This document shows, one piece after another, positions 36,798-49,172 of a stretch of 64,000 bases of DNA. Both the position numbers and the translations under genes were made by a program. The notes beneath the pieces are model-generated. The model saw only the letters and a program-made list of their open reading frames with translations, did no database searches and was not told the origin of the DNA. The DNA comes from Argopecten irradians (taxonomy: Eukaryota > Mollusca > Bivalvia > Pectinida > Pectinidae): contig NC_091134.1 in assembly GCF_041381155.1 (NCBI RefSeq), positions 31,005,540-31,069,539 of the forward strand, given 5' to 3'. Numbering within the stretch: the stretch's first letter is position 1; every line of letters starts with the position of its first letter.

Positions 36798-38597
36798 TTC
36801 CATTACATCTGTTACATTTAATATGAAAATAGAGCAAATAATGCTTATAAATGTTATATATAAACTATGTTAAATTCGACCCTTTCCCCTGGGGAAAATT
36901 CCGAGACCCCAGGGCCATGAAATTCACAATATTGCTAGAGGGCCTTGAGACCTTTCAATCTATGAAAAGTATTTCTGACAAACAAAATGATACATTTTCG
37001 TTCGGAACCTACCAAAGCATAATGAGTTAGGTCCTAGGTCCCAATTTACCAGGCGTGAAGCTGCCATGTAAGCACATAAGCCCGTGCATGCACATCATTT
37101 TCCTCAGTATGTGTACACGTGTATTAGATTCCCAGAAATCTAAGTGGGCTACGCGGAAACTTAACCATTTGTTTGGAAAGAATTTGGAAATAAAACAATG
37201 ATATGACAGTATTGCTTAGCAATTTCAAATGGTGGAAATGAAACCACGATCCGTGGGTGATTTTCCCCATAATGATACAAAACACGCGTTCTTTGTAGTC
37301 AAACGTAGTAAAACAAGTCACGTGCTTATACCTCATTCATGCCATTGGCCGAAATAATATGGAATTGTATTATGGGTAACTAGTGATCACATGAGTGTGT
37401 GTTTACTTCCAAATATAGTGATTTCTCTGACCTGGTATTTAGTATATATAATTTGGCCTTTTGACGAAGATCTTATTTTCTCTGTGTTATATGTATCTGT
37501 TCTGCAACCCAAAACAGGTAATTCTATATATAAATATAAATTTGGAATTCTACGAATTTAGCCGGGAGTAGCCGATCTTCGCTGATCCTAGATTAGACGG
37601 TTAGACCTATTGACTTAGTCAATCATTTATTTACAAAACGTGAAAATGGCAGTTTTATAATTTATTTCTGTTCATTATTTATAGTAAAACGGATACATAT
37701 TTGCAAGTCAAAATGATTTGCATGCAATATTAATAACATTTTGGAGTCTAAATATAATCAAATAAACCAATTTCTCCGAAGAAATGGCAAGCAAACTATC
37801 ACCATATTTGGAAGTAAACACACAATCACGTGATCACTAGTTACCCATAATACAATTGTATATTCCGACCAATGGCATGAATGGGGTTATAAGCACGTGA
37901 CTTGTTTTACTACGTTTGACTACAAAGAACGCGTGTTTTTACTACAAAAAATAGATGCAGATGTATTCAGAGTTTAAACCCGCGTCCTGGGAGGATTTTT
38001 AGCCCAAAGCTTGAATCTGGTCATTAAGGCCTAACAAAAATTCGTTGTGCCTTTATATACATGTAAGTTTATCGAGGGATGTAAATATTTTTGTATATAT
38101 ATATAAAAGCTGGTTTCCCGAAGTGTATTGTGTACCTGTACTGTGACCTTTATGGCTTTTAAATAACGTAACTGGTATTTTTCGTGATTCGCAAGAAAAT
38201 AAAACTTTAAAAATTATTGTTTTGCATGTTTCATTCATTCTTTTAATATAGTATAGTACGGTATGTACTACATGGACTTGGTACGAATGCCAATCCACAA
38301 AACACACATACAGCTTTTAAACGAATTTTCAACCCACTGTTCTATATATTGATAAATAATTATGGCCAAGAGGATCATGGAAATGCACTCTAACTTCTTC
38401 AGCATGGACAGCTACGTACGTACTCACAGGCTACAGCTGCATGGCCGGGATGTGCAGAATCACAATTTTTAGTTTTGAAATCAAATAAATAAAAACCTGA
38501 ATTAACAAAATCAACGTCGATCTCTGTTGTATGGTGCCTTGCTGCATATACACAGTGCGTCATGAAAGAGTGGCCTTTGATTTCCACTTTCAAGACC

Positions 38598-38823
38598 GGA
38601 TGTCGACACCTTTTAGTTTAGATGTCGACATCCAACACCTTACAAGTCGGTGTCACACCTGAGCATAAACACGATTAATCGCCGAGTTACCGACTTTCTA
38701 CGTAATTATCTTGGAATCATTAAATTTATGTGGGCATGTACATAATGTAAGTCGACATATTCTTCTGTTATATCGACATCTTCCAATATGATGTCGACTT
38801 AATGCCTTAATTATGTCGACATC
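38598..38823. repeat. Cluster of ATGTCGACAT-like palindromes, right tip of foldback element
   Basis: Counterparts near 38599, 38621, 38752, 38774, 38791 and 38813, mirroring the left tip. Some copies have decayed by one base. Confidence 0.85.
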
Positions 38824-38871
38824 ATTAAGTCGTAAGTCGGCAACTCGATGGCAGAAATATGCCACCACCAA

Positions 38872-38987
38872 GATACTACTTTACTAATCATAATTCTCAC
38901 AAAATGAAAGGAATATTTACTATATGCAATACAGATCTATTAAGTAAAGTAAGTAGTTTTATTCAGAGAGTAATTAAGCTTCTTTAA
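38872..38987 (+). pseudogene. 3' end of the same LINE ORF, resumed after the foldback element
   Basis: The frame reads RYYFTNHNSHKMKGIFT.. LLSKVSSFIQRVIKLL and a TAA at 38985-38987. This matches the usual C-terminus of such elements (P-x-YY...N...K, then a Leu-rich end). It continues where the left part (..ALREIYNQN at about 34105) stops, so the foldback element is an insertion into this ORF. Confidence 0.8.
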
Positions 38988-39046
38988 ACTATATAAGGAA
39001 AAATAATATTGTTAGTTTCAATGTATCTAAATTTGTCTATTGATGA

Positions 39047-39275
39047 GACCCACTGCTGCGAAGCCAGTGTTGCAAACAATATGTATGTAAGAATCTTGTG
39101 TGTGTGTGTGGGTGGGAGGGGGAGGAGGGGGGGGGGGGTATCATTATCTTATTGACGACACTTTGCACAGTTGTGTGGGATGATTTGAAAATTATCTATC
39201 TTTTCAACGTTAGCAAGCGTTTCACGGTGAAGACCCACTGGTGCGAAACCAGTGTTGCAACACAATGTGTATGTA
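39047..39275. repeat. Direct repeat pair flanking a (TG)n/G-rich tract
   Basis: GACCCACTGCTGCGAAGCCA..TGTATGTAA at 39047-39090 recurs as GACCCACTGGTGCGAAACCA..TGTATGTAA at about 39229-39277. Between them lies (TG)n then a G-rich run, 39097-39138. It is probably LINE 3'UTR material. Confidence 0.75.
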
Positions 39276-39493
39276 AATCCAAGTCTCTGCCGACACTCTT
39301 TAGTGCGCCTCCGTTAATCTGAACAAGTGATTTTTTTTTTCAACATTTTAATTTACACTCCATGAGTATCGTACATTAGGCGGGAGGCCTATAATTAATG
39401 TAACAATGCTGAAAACATCTAATTACTTTCCAATATTATACAGTATACCTTTGGAGATATTTTGGCGATCGGCGTACATGTACAACTTTTAGC

Positions 39494-39671
39494 CACATGG
39501 ATCTGAGAATTAGTTACAGATTATATAATCATGGACTCACCAGAGTGCCCTAAGATAATTTTTAAACATTTTAGAGGTCTAGATAAAAAAACTCCGATAA
39601 AAATCATACTCTACATGGTACTATGTGGGTCCATGATTATATAACCTCTAACTAATTCTCAGATCCCTGTG
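39494..39671. mobile_element. hAT-type MITE with perfect 8-bp target duplication
   Basis: 178 bp. The left end CACATGGATCTGAGAATTAG is inverted at the right as CTAATTCTCAGATCCCTGTG. It is flanked by CTTTTAGC at 39486-39493 and 39672-39679. An 8-bp duplication is the hAT-superfamily signature. Non-coding. Confidence 0.9.
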
Positions 39672-39905
39672 CTTTTAGCGCAATGGGCGATTCTGGTAAA
39701 AAGATTAGTTCTCATATAAATGTATGATTTAGGCGAAAAAATCATCTACATTGGAAACTACACTGTAGGATATTATAGGACACACCGTCAAAGGCTTACT
39801 TTGTCCTAAGGAATGCAATATGTAGACAGTTTTTAAGGTCTTGACATTCTCTTATCAATTTCTCGACAAAAAGAGCACAGAACATGGCATCCCCGATACC
39901 CCAGG

Positions 39906-39951
39906 GGTTCCGATCACTTACGATCTCTATCGTTTACAAGTGATCGGAACC
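39906..39951. repeat. Perfect 14-bp inverted repeat (hairpin)
   Basis: GGTTCCGATCACTT at 39906-39919 and AAGTGATCGGAACC at 39938-39951 around an 18-base loop. It lies about 500 bp upstream of the donor at 40458. Function unknown. Confidence 0.9.
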
Positions 39952-40359
39952 GCTTGAATATCGAGGATGAGAACATGGATGAGATGACCTTTAACTTGGT
40001 GTTTTGCATCGCATCGATGAAAGGGAATATTGTTTGTCTAATGAGGTTATCTATGACTTTTAATTAGAAGATGTGATGAACTTTGAACTTATTCTCAAGT
40101 TGTACTAGTGCGATTTAGCAAAACTTTTTCCTGAAATGATCCTGAAATGATGATGAGTTCGTCAAATCTGCAGATGTTCGTTCTCAAAAGAGAGGTAACA
40201 TCAAAAGAGAGACAAAAGATTCAACAGATTATTCTCATGAAAGAATTCAACGAAGAATTTATTTTCCTGTAGCATTAATATAGAGTTGGGGTGAAAGGTT
40301 AACTTCAACACGCATGACCCCGAAATTTACTTTTAAACGTTACAGGTGAATGCACACGT

Positions 40360-40457
40360 TGACATCGTCACCTGATTGGGACCCGTGGAAAATGGCCACA
40401 GCACCGTAACATTTCGTACAAAGTCCACGACGCCATTCTGTCTGCACAGCCATTTTG
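40360..40457 (+). other. Possible 5'UTR exon of an unidentified plus-strand gene
   Basis: A GC-richer stretch ending CCATTTTG|GTAAGT, a strong donor at 40458. It contains one short upstream-type ORF (ATGGCCACAGCACCGTAA). The 5' end is not defined and no coding sequence is joined to it. Weak, splice signal only. Confidence 0.25.
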
Positions 40458-41220
40458 GTAAGTACTTATATCTTCAACATTAAAGGAAATTAATTTTGAC
40501 GTGTACTTTTAGAAGATCGTGTTTTGATTGTTTTTGACAATGGACACTCAAACTGAACAACAAACATATGATCTATAAATAGAAGTCAATATACACAGTA
40601 AGTGATAAAAAAATTTATTCACTTGGACAGCTGCATGTCATTTTTATATACAAAATATATAGTATGAATGCCAATGCAGTTGGTATGCGCATAAATTATA
40701 GAACCGACTAAAAATATTCTATGTTACATTGGCATACTATTTATAAATATTTCTTTTCCTCCAAAACTGGTTATGCTATTTATAAACTCTGCATTATGTA
40801 TGTATATCAAATACATTTAAAGGGCTCCATTGTACATGAAGTACAAGTTTTTTCCAATGGGCACAACTGCTACTTGTAATTTACAATTTGGTTAGAAGTA
40901 AAAAGGAAAACAAATTCCTGGTACATAATGATGAAGAAGACTGAAGGGGAGTAACTTTCCCAGCCAATACATGACTATATATACCTGCATAGCAACACAG
41001 ATAATTTTCACTGTATTCTCATAATGATATACCTGTTATGAGTTTCCAAAGGGTTATTTCGAGGAGGACATTGTGATGATTCTTTGACTACCACCTCCTT
41101 TTCCATTTCAGGCTTTCTACAAAACTTTAAGACAGTAAAAGTAATTACTTATATATAGGGAAGCTAAATTTGTCTTCCCTATATGGATCTGATCATTGTC
41201 ATCCCCTTGTTTTAAATTTA

Positions 41221-41347
41221 CCATTACTGAATGTTATAAATGAAAGAATTGCACAAGTCTTTGAAGCAAGCTTCAGTTTCCTGACCATTGCTGAATGTTA
41301 CAAATGACAGAATTGCACAAGTCTTTGAAGCAAGCATCAATTTCAGA
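41221..41347. repeat. 64-bp x2 tandem duplication
   Basis: CCATTACTGAATGTTATAAA.. repeats 64 bp later as CCATTGCTGAATGTTACAAA.., both with AAGTCTTTGAAGCAAGC. Confidence 0.9.
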
Positions 41348-42149
41348 TGCAAGAGACACTATTTGACTTGTAACGCATTAATTTCATTATAACTGTATAT
41401 AGATACTCTAGCTGACACTGTCAAAATCTAGCTACATAAGAAAGTTGGTGAAAACAAGGTCAAAGGTTATCGAAAGAAGGCCAAAAATATGATTTCTGTA
41501 ATATTTTTGAAAGTTTGGTAATTATTAAAAAATAAGTTTCAATGAACCATTTGAAACAGGAAATAAGTTTTGCAAATTTATTTCGTTTTTAAAATATTTC
41601 AGAAACTAAAAGAAAGATAAACAGAATATCATACTGGTCTTTTGGTTTCCTCCTTCATGTTGGAGTCGATGATAAGGAACGTATTGAACTGAGAGTTTGT
41701 GTAGCCTTGTAACATGTAAAGCTAAGCTACATGTAATGTTGGCATGTTGGTCTGGTTGCCCTGTTCTTTTCCCTTGTTAATCTTTCTGTTACACGTCTGA
41801 ACAAAGCTCCCGAAGGAAACCTAGAATTAACACAATAATTGCATGTCTGGTGGCCAGTAGACCGCGGCAGATCATTGTTATCGACTCTCTCTCCATCTAT
41901 ATAGCCAATTTTGCATATGCACAGCAGAAAGATACCATCTCGAGAAAACTGTGCAAAAAAAGTAAGACAGATTAGGAATTTCCAGATAGAAATACAAAAA
42001 AAGGAAAAAGGACAGGTTTTGAACACTGACAATGTGTTTTTTTTTTATTTAACCAAATGTTTTCTAGTTTAAAAGTATACAGTCAAAAACAAATCAGTAG
42101 TTATGTCTTTTTAATACTAAGTCTTCATGTATACTGCATGGACATCCTT

Positions 42150-44112
42150 GGGCAATTCTGACCACCACATGACAATACTGACCATCCCATATGGCAATAC
42201 TGGCCATAACAGGGCAATAATACTGATCATCACAGAACAATAATGACCATTATAGGACAATACTGACCATTAAAGGGCAATACTGACCATTACACGGCAA
42301 TACTGACCATTACAGGACAATACTGACCATTAAAGGGCAATACTGACCATCACAGGGCAATACTGACCATAACACGGCAATACGGACCATTAAAGGAAAA
42401 TACTGACCATACATCACAGGGCAATACTGAACATCACAGCTATCACAATACTGACCATCACAGCTAGGGCAATATTGACCATCACAGGGCAAAACTGACC
42501 ATTACAGGGCAATACTGACCATAACAGAGCAATACTGACCATCACAGGTCAATATTAACCAACACAGGGCAATACTGACCATCACAGGGCAATATTAACC
42601 ATCAAAGGAAAATACTGACCATCACATGGCAATACTGACCATCATAGGGCAATACTGACCATTACAGGGCAATACTGCCCATAACAGAGCAATACTGACC
42701 ATCACAGGGTAATACTGAGCATCACAGGGCAATACTGACCATCACAGGGCAATACTGACCATCACAGGGCAATACTGACAATGACTGGACAATACTGATT
42801 ATGCATCACAGGGCAATACTGACCATTACAGGGCAATACTGACCATAACAGAGCAATACTGACCATCACAGGTCAATATTAACCAACACAGGGCAATACT
42901 GACCATCACAGGGCAATATTAACCATCAAAGGAAAATACTGACCATCACATGGCAATACTGACCATCATAGGGCAATACTGACCATTACAGGGCAATACT
43001 GCCCATAACAGAGCAATACTGACCATCACAGGGTAATACTGAGCATCACAGGGCAATAATGACAATGACTGGACAATACTGACCATGCATCACAGGGCAA
43101 TACTGGCCATCACAGTTAGGGCAATACTGACCATCACAGGACAAAACTGACCATCACAGGGCAATACTGACCATAACAGAGCAATACTGACCATAACAGA
43201 GCAATACTGACCATCACAGAGCAATACTGACCATCACAGGGCAATACTGACAATGACTGGACAATACTGATTATGCATCACAGGGCAATACTGACCATCA
43301 CAGGGCAATACTGACCATTACAGGGCAATACTGACCATCACAGGGCAATACTGACCATCACAGGTCAATATTAACCATCACAGGGCAATACTGACCATCA
43401 CAGGTCAATATTAACCATCACAGGAAAATACTGACCATCACAGGGCAATGCTGACCATCACAGGGCAATACTGACGATTACAGGACAATACTGATCATCA
43501 CAAATGGAATACTGACCATCAAAAGGCAATACTGACCATCACAGGGCATGCAATGCTGACCATCACAGGGCAATGCTGTCAATAGTGACCATAAAGGCAA
43601 TACTAACCGTTTCATATGGCTAAATTCTGACCATTACATAACAATACTGATCATCTCAGGGCAATACTGACCGTCCCATATGGCAATACTGACCATTACA
43701 TGGCAATACTGACCATCACAGGTCAATGCTGACCATTACAGGACAATACAGACAATCACAGGTCAATGCTGACCATAAAAGCACAATATTGACCATTACA
43801 GGACAATGCTGACCATTACAGGACATTATTGACCATTACAGGACAATGCTGACCATCCCAAGGCAATACTGACCATTACAGGACAATGTTGACCAGAAAA
43901 GGACAATACTGACCATCACAGGACAATGCTGACCATTACAGAACAATACTGACCAGCCAATGGCAATACTGACCATCACAGGACAATGCTGACCATTACA
44001 GGACAATACTGACCATCCCATGGCAATACTGACCATCACAGGACAATGCTGACCATTACAGGACAATACTGATCATCACATGACAATACTGACCATTACA
44101 GGAAAATGCTAA
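42150..44112. repeat. 20-bp satellite/minisatellite, about 95 units
   Basis: Consensus CAATACTGACCATCACAGGG with many one- to three-base variants. The left half shows higher-order copying: 42497-42728 recurs almost unchanged at 42821-43052 (324-bp shift). The right end alternates CAATGCT/CAATACT units. Open frames on the minus strand here are repeat artefacts. Confidence 0.95.
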
Positions 44113-47100
44113 CCTTTAGAGAAAGGGTAGCATTTGGCATTTATGATTGTTTTATGTTGATCATAAGACAGGCTCACAAGGCATTTTAAAATATCAAATA
44201 ATATTGTGACATATTTCAAAAACTGTCACAGAATTTGACTGTTTCCGTGCTACCCTTTATTGAAGGTTAATATATATCGGTCTGTAAAGATATACATCCA
44301 CCAGAATATGTCATGAATTGTAAATAGTTTTATTACCTCACAGAGGTACTGCCAGACCCACTAAACTTTGGTAGCCATCTTTGTTTTGTTATAGTAATAT
44401 CGCCACCAGTTGCCAGTGGACAACAGGAGATATGGTATATGTTATGTCGCTTCTACATGCCTTGTTGTCCGAGAACTTTCAGTCCATATATACTGCTCAT
44501 ACTTAATTATTTACATGGCCATCATAAACAATTCAAAAAATAAAGAAAAAAATATATTTTGTCCAAGGACGCCTTTTGTGAGAAGGTTTGGTTGTTATTT
44601 CAAAATATCATTATTGGAGGATTACAAATGATCATTAAGCTGTGCTGTATATATATGACGGTGCTGTGTATATAGGCATGTATATTCAACTATAGCCATC
44701 ACATGGAGAAGAGTGTTTGTACATATTCCTAGGCTGCTGCATATATGGTGCTGAAAACATAATATTGTTGGAAGAGTTTGTAGATGGATTGTAGGTCGCT
44801 CTCCTGGAATCAGATTTAGACTTGTTCAACAAAGTGGAAGCTGATTGTTAATTCTCTTAAAGGTATTGCCATCTATGCATGTCAGAGGTATATTGTAAAG
44901 TTAGCTTTTTCTTGGGAGTGTAATGATTGGAAAGCATAAAGTAGTTTTTGTTATACACATACACAATGTAAGAGAAAATGTTGTTAAATTATTGAAAAGG
45001 GTATTGTTGGAAATTGCTGTTTCTCAGTAAAGTATAGTTGCTATTATTTATTGGGGTTTAAAATTTCTCTAAACTTTGTAAAATTAACTACTGGTGAAAG
45101 AAATCGAAAGAGCGAATAACCTATATAGCTTATTAATGTCAGAAATGTACAAATGCTCGGAATATTTCTCCTTGCCAATTAGTTTAAAAGAGGAGATCGC
45201 AAAATTTTCTCCCTGCGAATAAAACAGTTATATAGTGGTTAGATAGTTTAGGTATCAATAAACAGGAGAACCTGATTTTTTTAACTCTTTATAGTGTTTT
45301 GATATTTATTAACTGATGAAAATACCTAAAAAAATATAATTGAAATTAACATCGGTTTTTATTGCGTCAATTTATTGACTTGAGTTTGTCGACAGTTCAA
45401 TATGCTATCGCCCAGGGTGTGATGTAGATCCTTGAATACCACCTGTTACTGGGAAACATAACCAATACCAGTTATATAGCCTCAGTATATCTATATGGCA
45501 TACAAATTTATATACATGTGTCATTTTAATGTATTTGTCGAACAGCTGTTCCAGCATAGAGATACCTGGATGGAATACCTGAAAATGGACATGCTTTTAT
45601 GTGCAGTGTAGTTATACTGAAAAGTTAGGTATCTGCCTGTATTTGGAAGAACAGGTATGTCATTTTACTTGTCAGGTGAAATGACATTTTTTCTGATACA
45701 ATTTATAAATTTAGCACAAAGTGCAGATGGAACTGGTAGTGTAAAATAAGTGAAAGAGGTGTTTACATTTGAGAAATATTGAAAGCAAATTTTAGCTAGG
45801 CTAAAGAAAATTTTGCTGTGTTTCAGGTTTAATCTTATTGATTTCACCCCAAAAGTTTTGTAATTTTAGTGAATGTGAGCGAAATTGATTATAGAAAGTC
45901 AAATTCATCCGACCTCATGATAAGGACAGAAAAAATAATTCCTATATATTAAGTGAAAATTTGAGAGTGGAGAATTTGGAAAAATGACAAAAAATAAGGA
46001 TACAGTTATAAAATTATCATGTAATAATGTACTTATAGTTATTTTAATTTTATATAACGCACTGCTTACAAAATTAATTACAAATTATACTTATAATACT
46101 TGCATTATGCATTTTTTGAAGCCTATATGATATTTGCTCGACCTTTATTACAAAAGAATGAGTTGAATTAAGCACATATAAAATACTGTCGTTTCTGGCA
46201 TAGATTCAGTAGTGATATATCGTCTGGACTACAAAACTAACACACATTACAGGGGAATTACATGGAATCGTCCAATGATACGCTATTAATGGTTATTAGA
46301 AGTAATGGATATTGCCATTATATTTACATATCCTAAAATGTCAAAGGCTGCAAATTGTCTCCCCTGGTTTAGCTAATGACTATAGCATTAATGAAGTAAA
46401 CACTTACTATGTAATGGATAATTTTACTAATCACCAGAGCTAAATGTGGGCTATGCTTAATTTCATAATACAAATGGGCAAAAGTAATTGCTGTTCCAAT
46501 CTGAGAGTAGGAATAGTCCATATGTGCATATATATATATATATTCAGGAGTGGAAAGTTATTTTTCTGGTTTGGGGTCTACATCGGGTGAAATTGCTGAA
46601 GTAGGTTGATGATTTTGCCCTTGGAATTCTGGATTTCTCTTCTATGGTAATCTGATATTCTTAAATGTATTTAGTTGTTGATGTATAGTAGATGTACAAA
46701 CAAAATGATCTAAATGTCACAATTGTATATTAGCTGCTGCTAAAAATCTTATTGAAAAAGTTTTCTACATAGTTTTGTTTTGTTTTTTGTTTTAAATTTT
46801 TTTGATTTGTGAATTTAATTTATAAACTTAAAAAAAATTGAGAAATATTGAAATATGTGACTTTCATTTTTACAACCATATGAAATTAAATGGGTTAGTT
46901 GAGATTATGATTTAAAATTAAATTAGATCCTCAGAAAATGAAGTTATTTTCCATGAAATGGTATTTCAGACAGTATCATACTCCAGTATTACTTAAGTAT
47001 TTGCATTGCAGTATATATGTTGACTATCACTTATATTTCGGTCAATAATTTTTCTGGATCACATGTATTATAGTGACCAGTAATGTTTTATTCTTCCTAC

Positions 47101-47509
47101 ATGTACATCGTTTATAAAACATTAATGATGTTGGTCTACTATATCGGTAGTAACAACAGACTCTGCGACTCCCAGAGCCTATACAAAACTCAATAGAACA
47201 CTGCTAAATTCCATAGGCCTACAGGCAGAAAATCATCAGCTAATCTAGACAAACGACATTTCTTTGATAATTTCACACTTGATGTGACTCCATATTAACT
47301 GGCCATTATCGTGTTCTAGGGGAAGCCTAGTTAGTCTGTAATGATGATAAATCTTTATTTCCCCATATGGTTCTGATGGAATAATTATAGGTAGTTTAGG
47401 ATCATAGCAGTTTGGGTATGGTACTATGGTCTTAGGTTCTTGGGATGAACATTTCTGGAGCTTCATCGAAAAAAAAAGAGATGCAACTCCTGAGCCAGGT
47501 ACTAAATGG
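44113..47509. other. No gene recognised (possibly intronic)
   Basis: AT-rich sequence to the right of the 20-bp array, with no splice-bounded open frame of note. Confidence 0.5.
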
Positions 47510-48060
47510 TATATTCTAGGTTCATCTGGTGCTGCTGGTTGCCAGTTTCTGGAGCTTGTGTTATTTTTGTCTTTTATTGAAATTCTAGTGCCAGCTATAT
47601 CATGTTTGCAGTTTTTTGAGCTAGCTGAACTGTTGAGAAGAGGTTACATATGTGGTGCCAGTATGATTGTGCCTGCAGGTTCCTGAGCTGAAATGTTGGG
47701 AAATGTTCCCTTAAATGTCAAAGTCACATTTGCTGAAAATAGAAAATATATTTTCAGGCACTATGTTTCTCACTATGTGAGAAAGGTTCCACTTGTGGTG
47801 CCAGTAATGGTTACATTTGTGGTGCCAGAATATGGTGTTTTGAGGTTCCTGAGCTAACCTGTTGAGAAAGGTTCCACTTGTGGTCCCAGTATATTTATCT
47901 CTGCTGGTTCCTGGGCTGAACTGTTGAGAAAGGTTCCACTTGTGGTGCCAGTATATTTGTGTCTGCAGGTACCTGGGCTGAAATGTTGGGAAATGTTCCC
48001 TTAAATGTCAAAGTCACATTTGCTGAAAATAGAAAATATATTTTCAGGCACTATGTTTCT
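47510..48060. repeat. Degenerate tandem repeat with duplicated ~90-bp block
   Basis: Ragged units with GGTTCCACTTGTGGTGCCAG and GGTTCCTGAGCTGAA. The block at 47690-47770 (AATGTTGGGAAATGTTCCCT..) recurs at 47979-48060 with near identity. The plus-strand open frame through here (47959-48369) starts inside the repeat and is not supported as a gene. Confidence 0.75.
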
Positions 48061-49035
48061 TTAACCTTCAGGAAAAATATTTTAGCTATAAGAAGTCTTT
48101 TTAAAAATCTGTGGAAATCTATGGAAAATTTTAAGTTAAAGGATTCCTTAAAGTTACAGTATTCTGTTATCATAGTTTCATGTTGTGATTCCATCGCTAT
48201 AGTAACAATCATCCTACGGTATGCTGGTACGTGGTATACTTTCTCAGGAATTCTTAGACTTGCTTGCCCTAATCTGACATCAGAAAGTTTATATCACACC
48301 TTTGAGACACTTATTCCTCTCAGATCTTTTCAATGCAATTTGACGAACAAAAACAGGAGTGTTCTGTGAAATGCGCTTCCAGGTATCCTTACAAAAAATG
48401 CTTAGACGACAGAACTAAGTACATAAGCTCATAAAGCACAATAGATCACCCATATAAAGAGATGTGTTGCCCTTTCAATTGGTCTCCAAAGTGCTGATGT
48501 ACCACACAAATTAAATGATGTCACAGGGTGCTTAGACCTATGACAAAGGTCAGAGTTTGTTGATTTTGCTGTTGTCTCCATGGTCGTTCTATGTCTGTAT
48601 GAAAGATGGGTTTATTCTAGAGTATGGGAGTTGTTAACCTGAATTTTTCTCATAAATGTTGTTAATGTTATGGAGCAAGGCTACATAAAATCTGTCTATA
48701 AATGTTTAGGTCTGTAAAAGGAAAAGAGAGACTGATGATCTGCCTGGCTCCTACATCAAATAATTTCAGATTTTAGCCAAAAGTCCAAAAACCTCCGTCT
48801 CTGATAAATTTATTATCAAGTCTGTCATATAGGTCCTTTCCCAAATCAGATTGACAAAAGTTTGTTCCCTTTAAAGTGATAAAAACTCTTGCTTTAAGTT
48901 ATAACTGTGTATACTGGCACCCTGTGGTGTCCGACACTGAATATACTGACATTTGTGTTATCTGAAGTGTTGACTCATTTACACATGCAGTTTGTGTGGT
49001 CTTGTTATAGTTATAACAGCCTGGTTAATTAAGAG

Positions 49036-49172
49036 TGTGCTGACATTGGAGGAAAGCCAGAGTACCTGGTGAAAAACCATTGACATACTGTCACTACCTT
49101 GCTACTGCCGCTTTTAGGTTTGGAAAGAGATGGAGGGCTATAGTGGTAGATACCTTAACTATTCAGTCACAG
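49036..49172 (-). mobile_element. tRNA-derived SINE, copy 2
   Basis: On the minus strand: GCTGTGACTGAATAGTTAAG head and GGTTTTTCACCAGGTACTCT, then GGCTTTCCTCCAAT. The middle, including the B-box, is decayed. Confidence 0.65.

Larger units (their letters stand above)
34115..38871. mobile_element. 4.76-kb inverted-repeat (foldback) element inserted in the LINE
   Basis: Left arm 34115-36300 is repeated inverted as right arm 36798-38871, around a loop of about 0.5 kb. The ends read TGGTGGCATATTTCTGCCAT and, inverted, ATGGCAGAAATATGCCACCA. Both arms hold TGTCGACA-type palindromes near the tips. An internal block of about 100 bp (CACGTG.. near 34980) recurs inverted inside each arm, so it is present four times. 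Arms are clearly alike but carry many substitutions and indels; the left arm has about 200 bp extra near 35830-36060. No transposase reading frame is visible and no clear target-site duplication. It is probably a non-autonomous DNA transposon with very long terminal inverted repeats. Confidence 0.85.

Noticed and set aside
41727..42032. 101-codon minus-strand open frame
   Set aside because: Hydrophobic start then Arg-rich end, no family resemblance and no splice support. Likely chance.
43836..44066. Open frames within the 20-bp array
   Set aside because: A 20-bp unit cycles through three frames to give a repetitive peptide; repeat artefact.
47959..48369. 136-codon plus-strand open frame
   Set aside because: Begins inside a degenerate tandem repeat and shows no protein family features.
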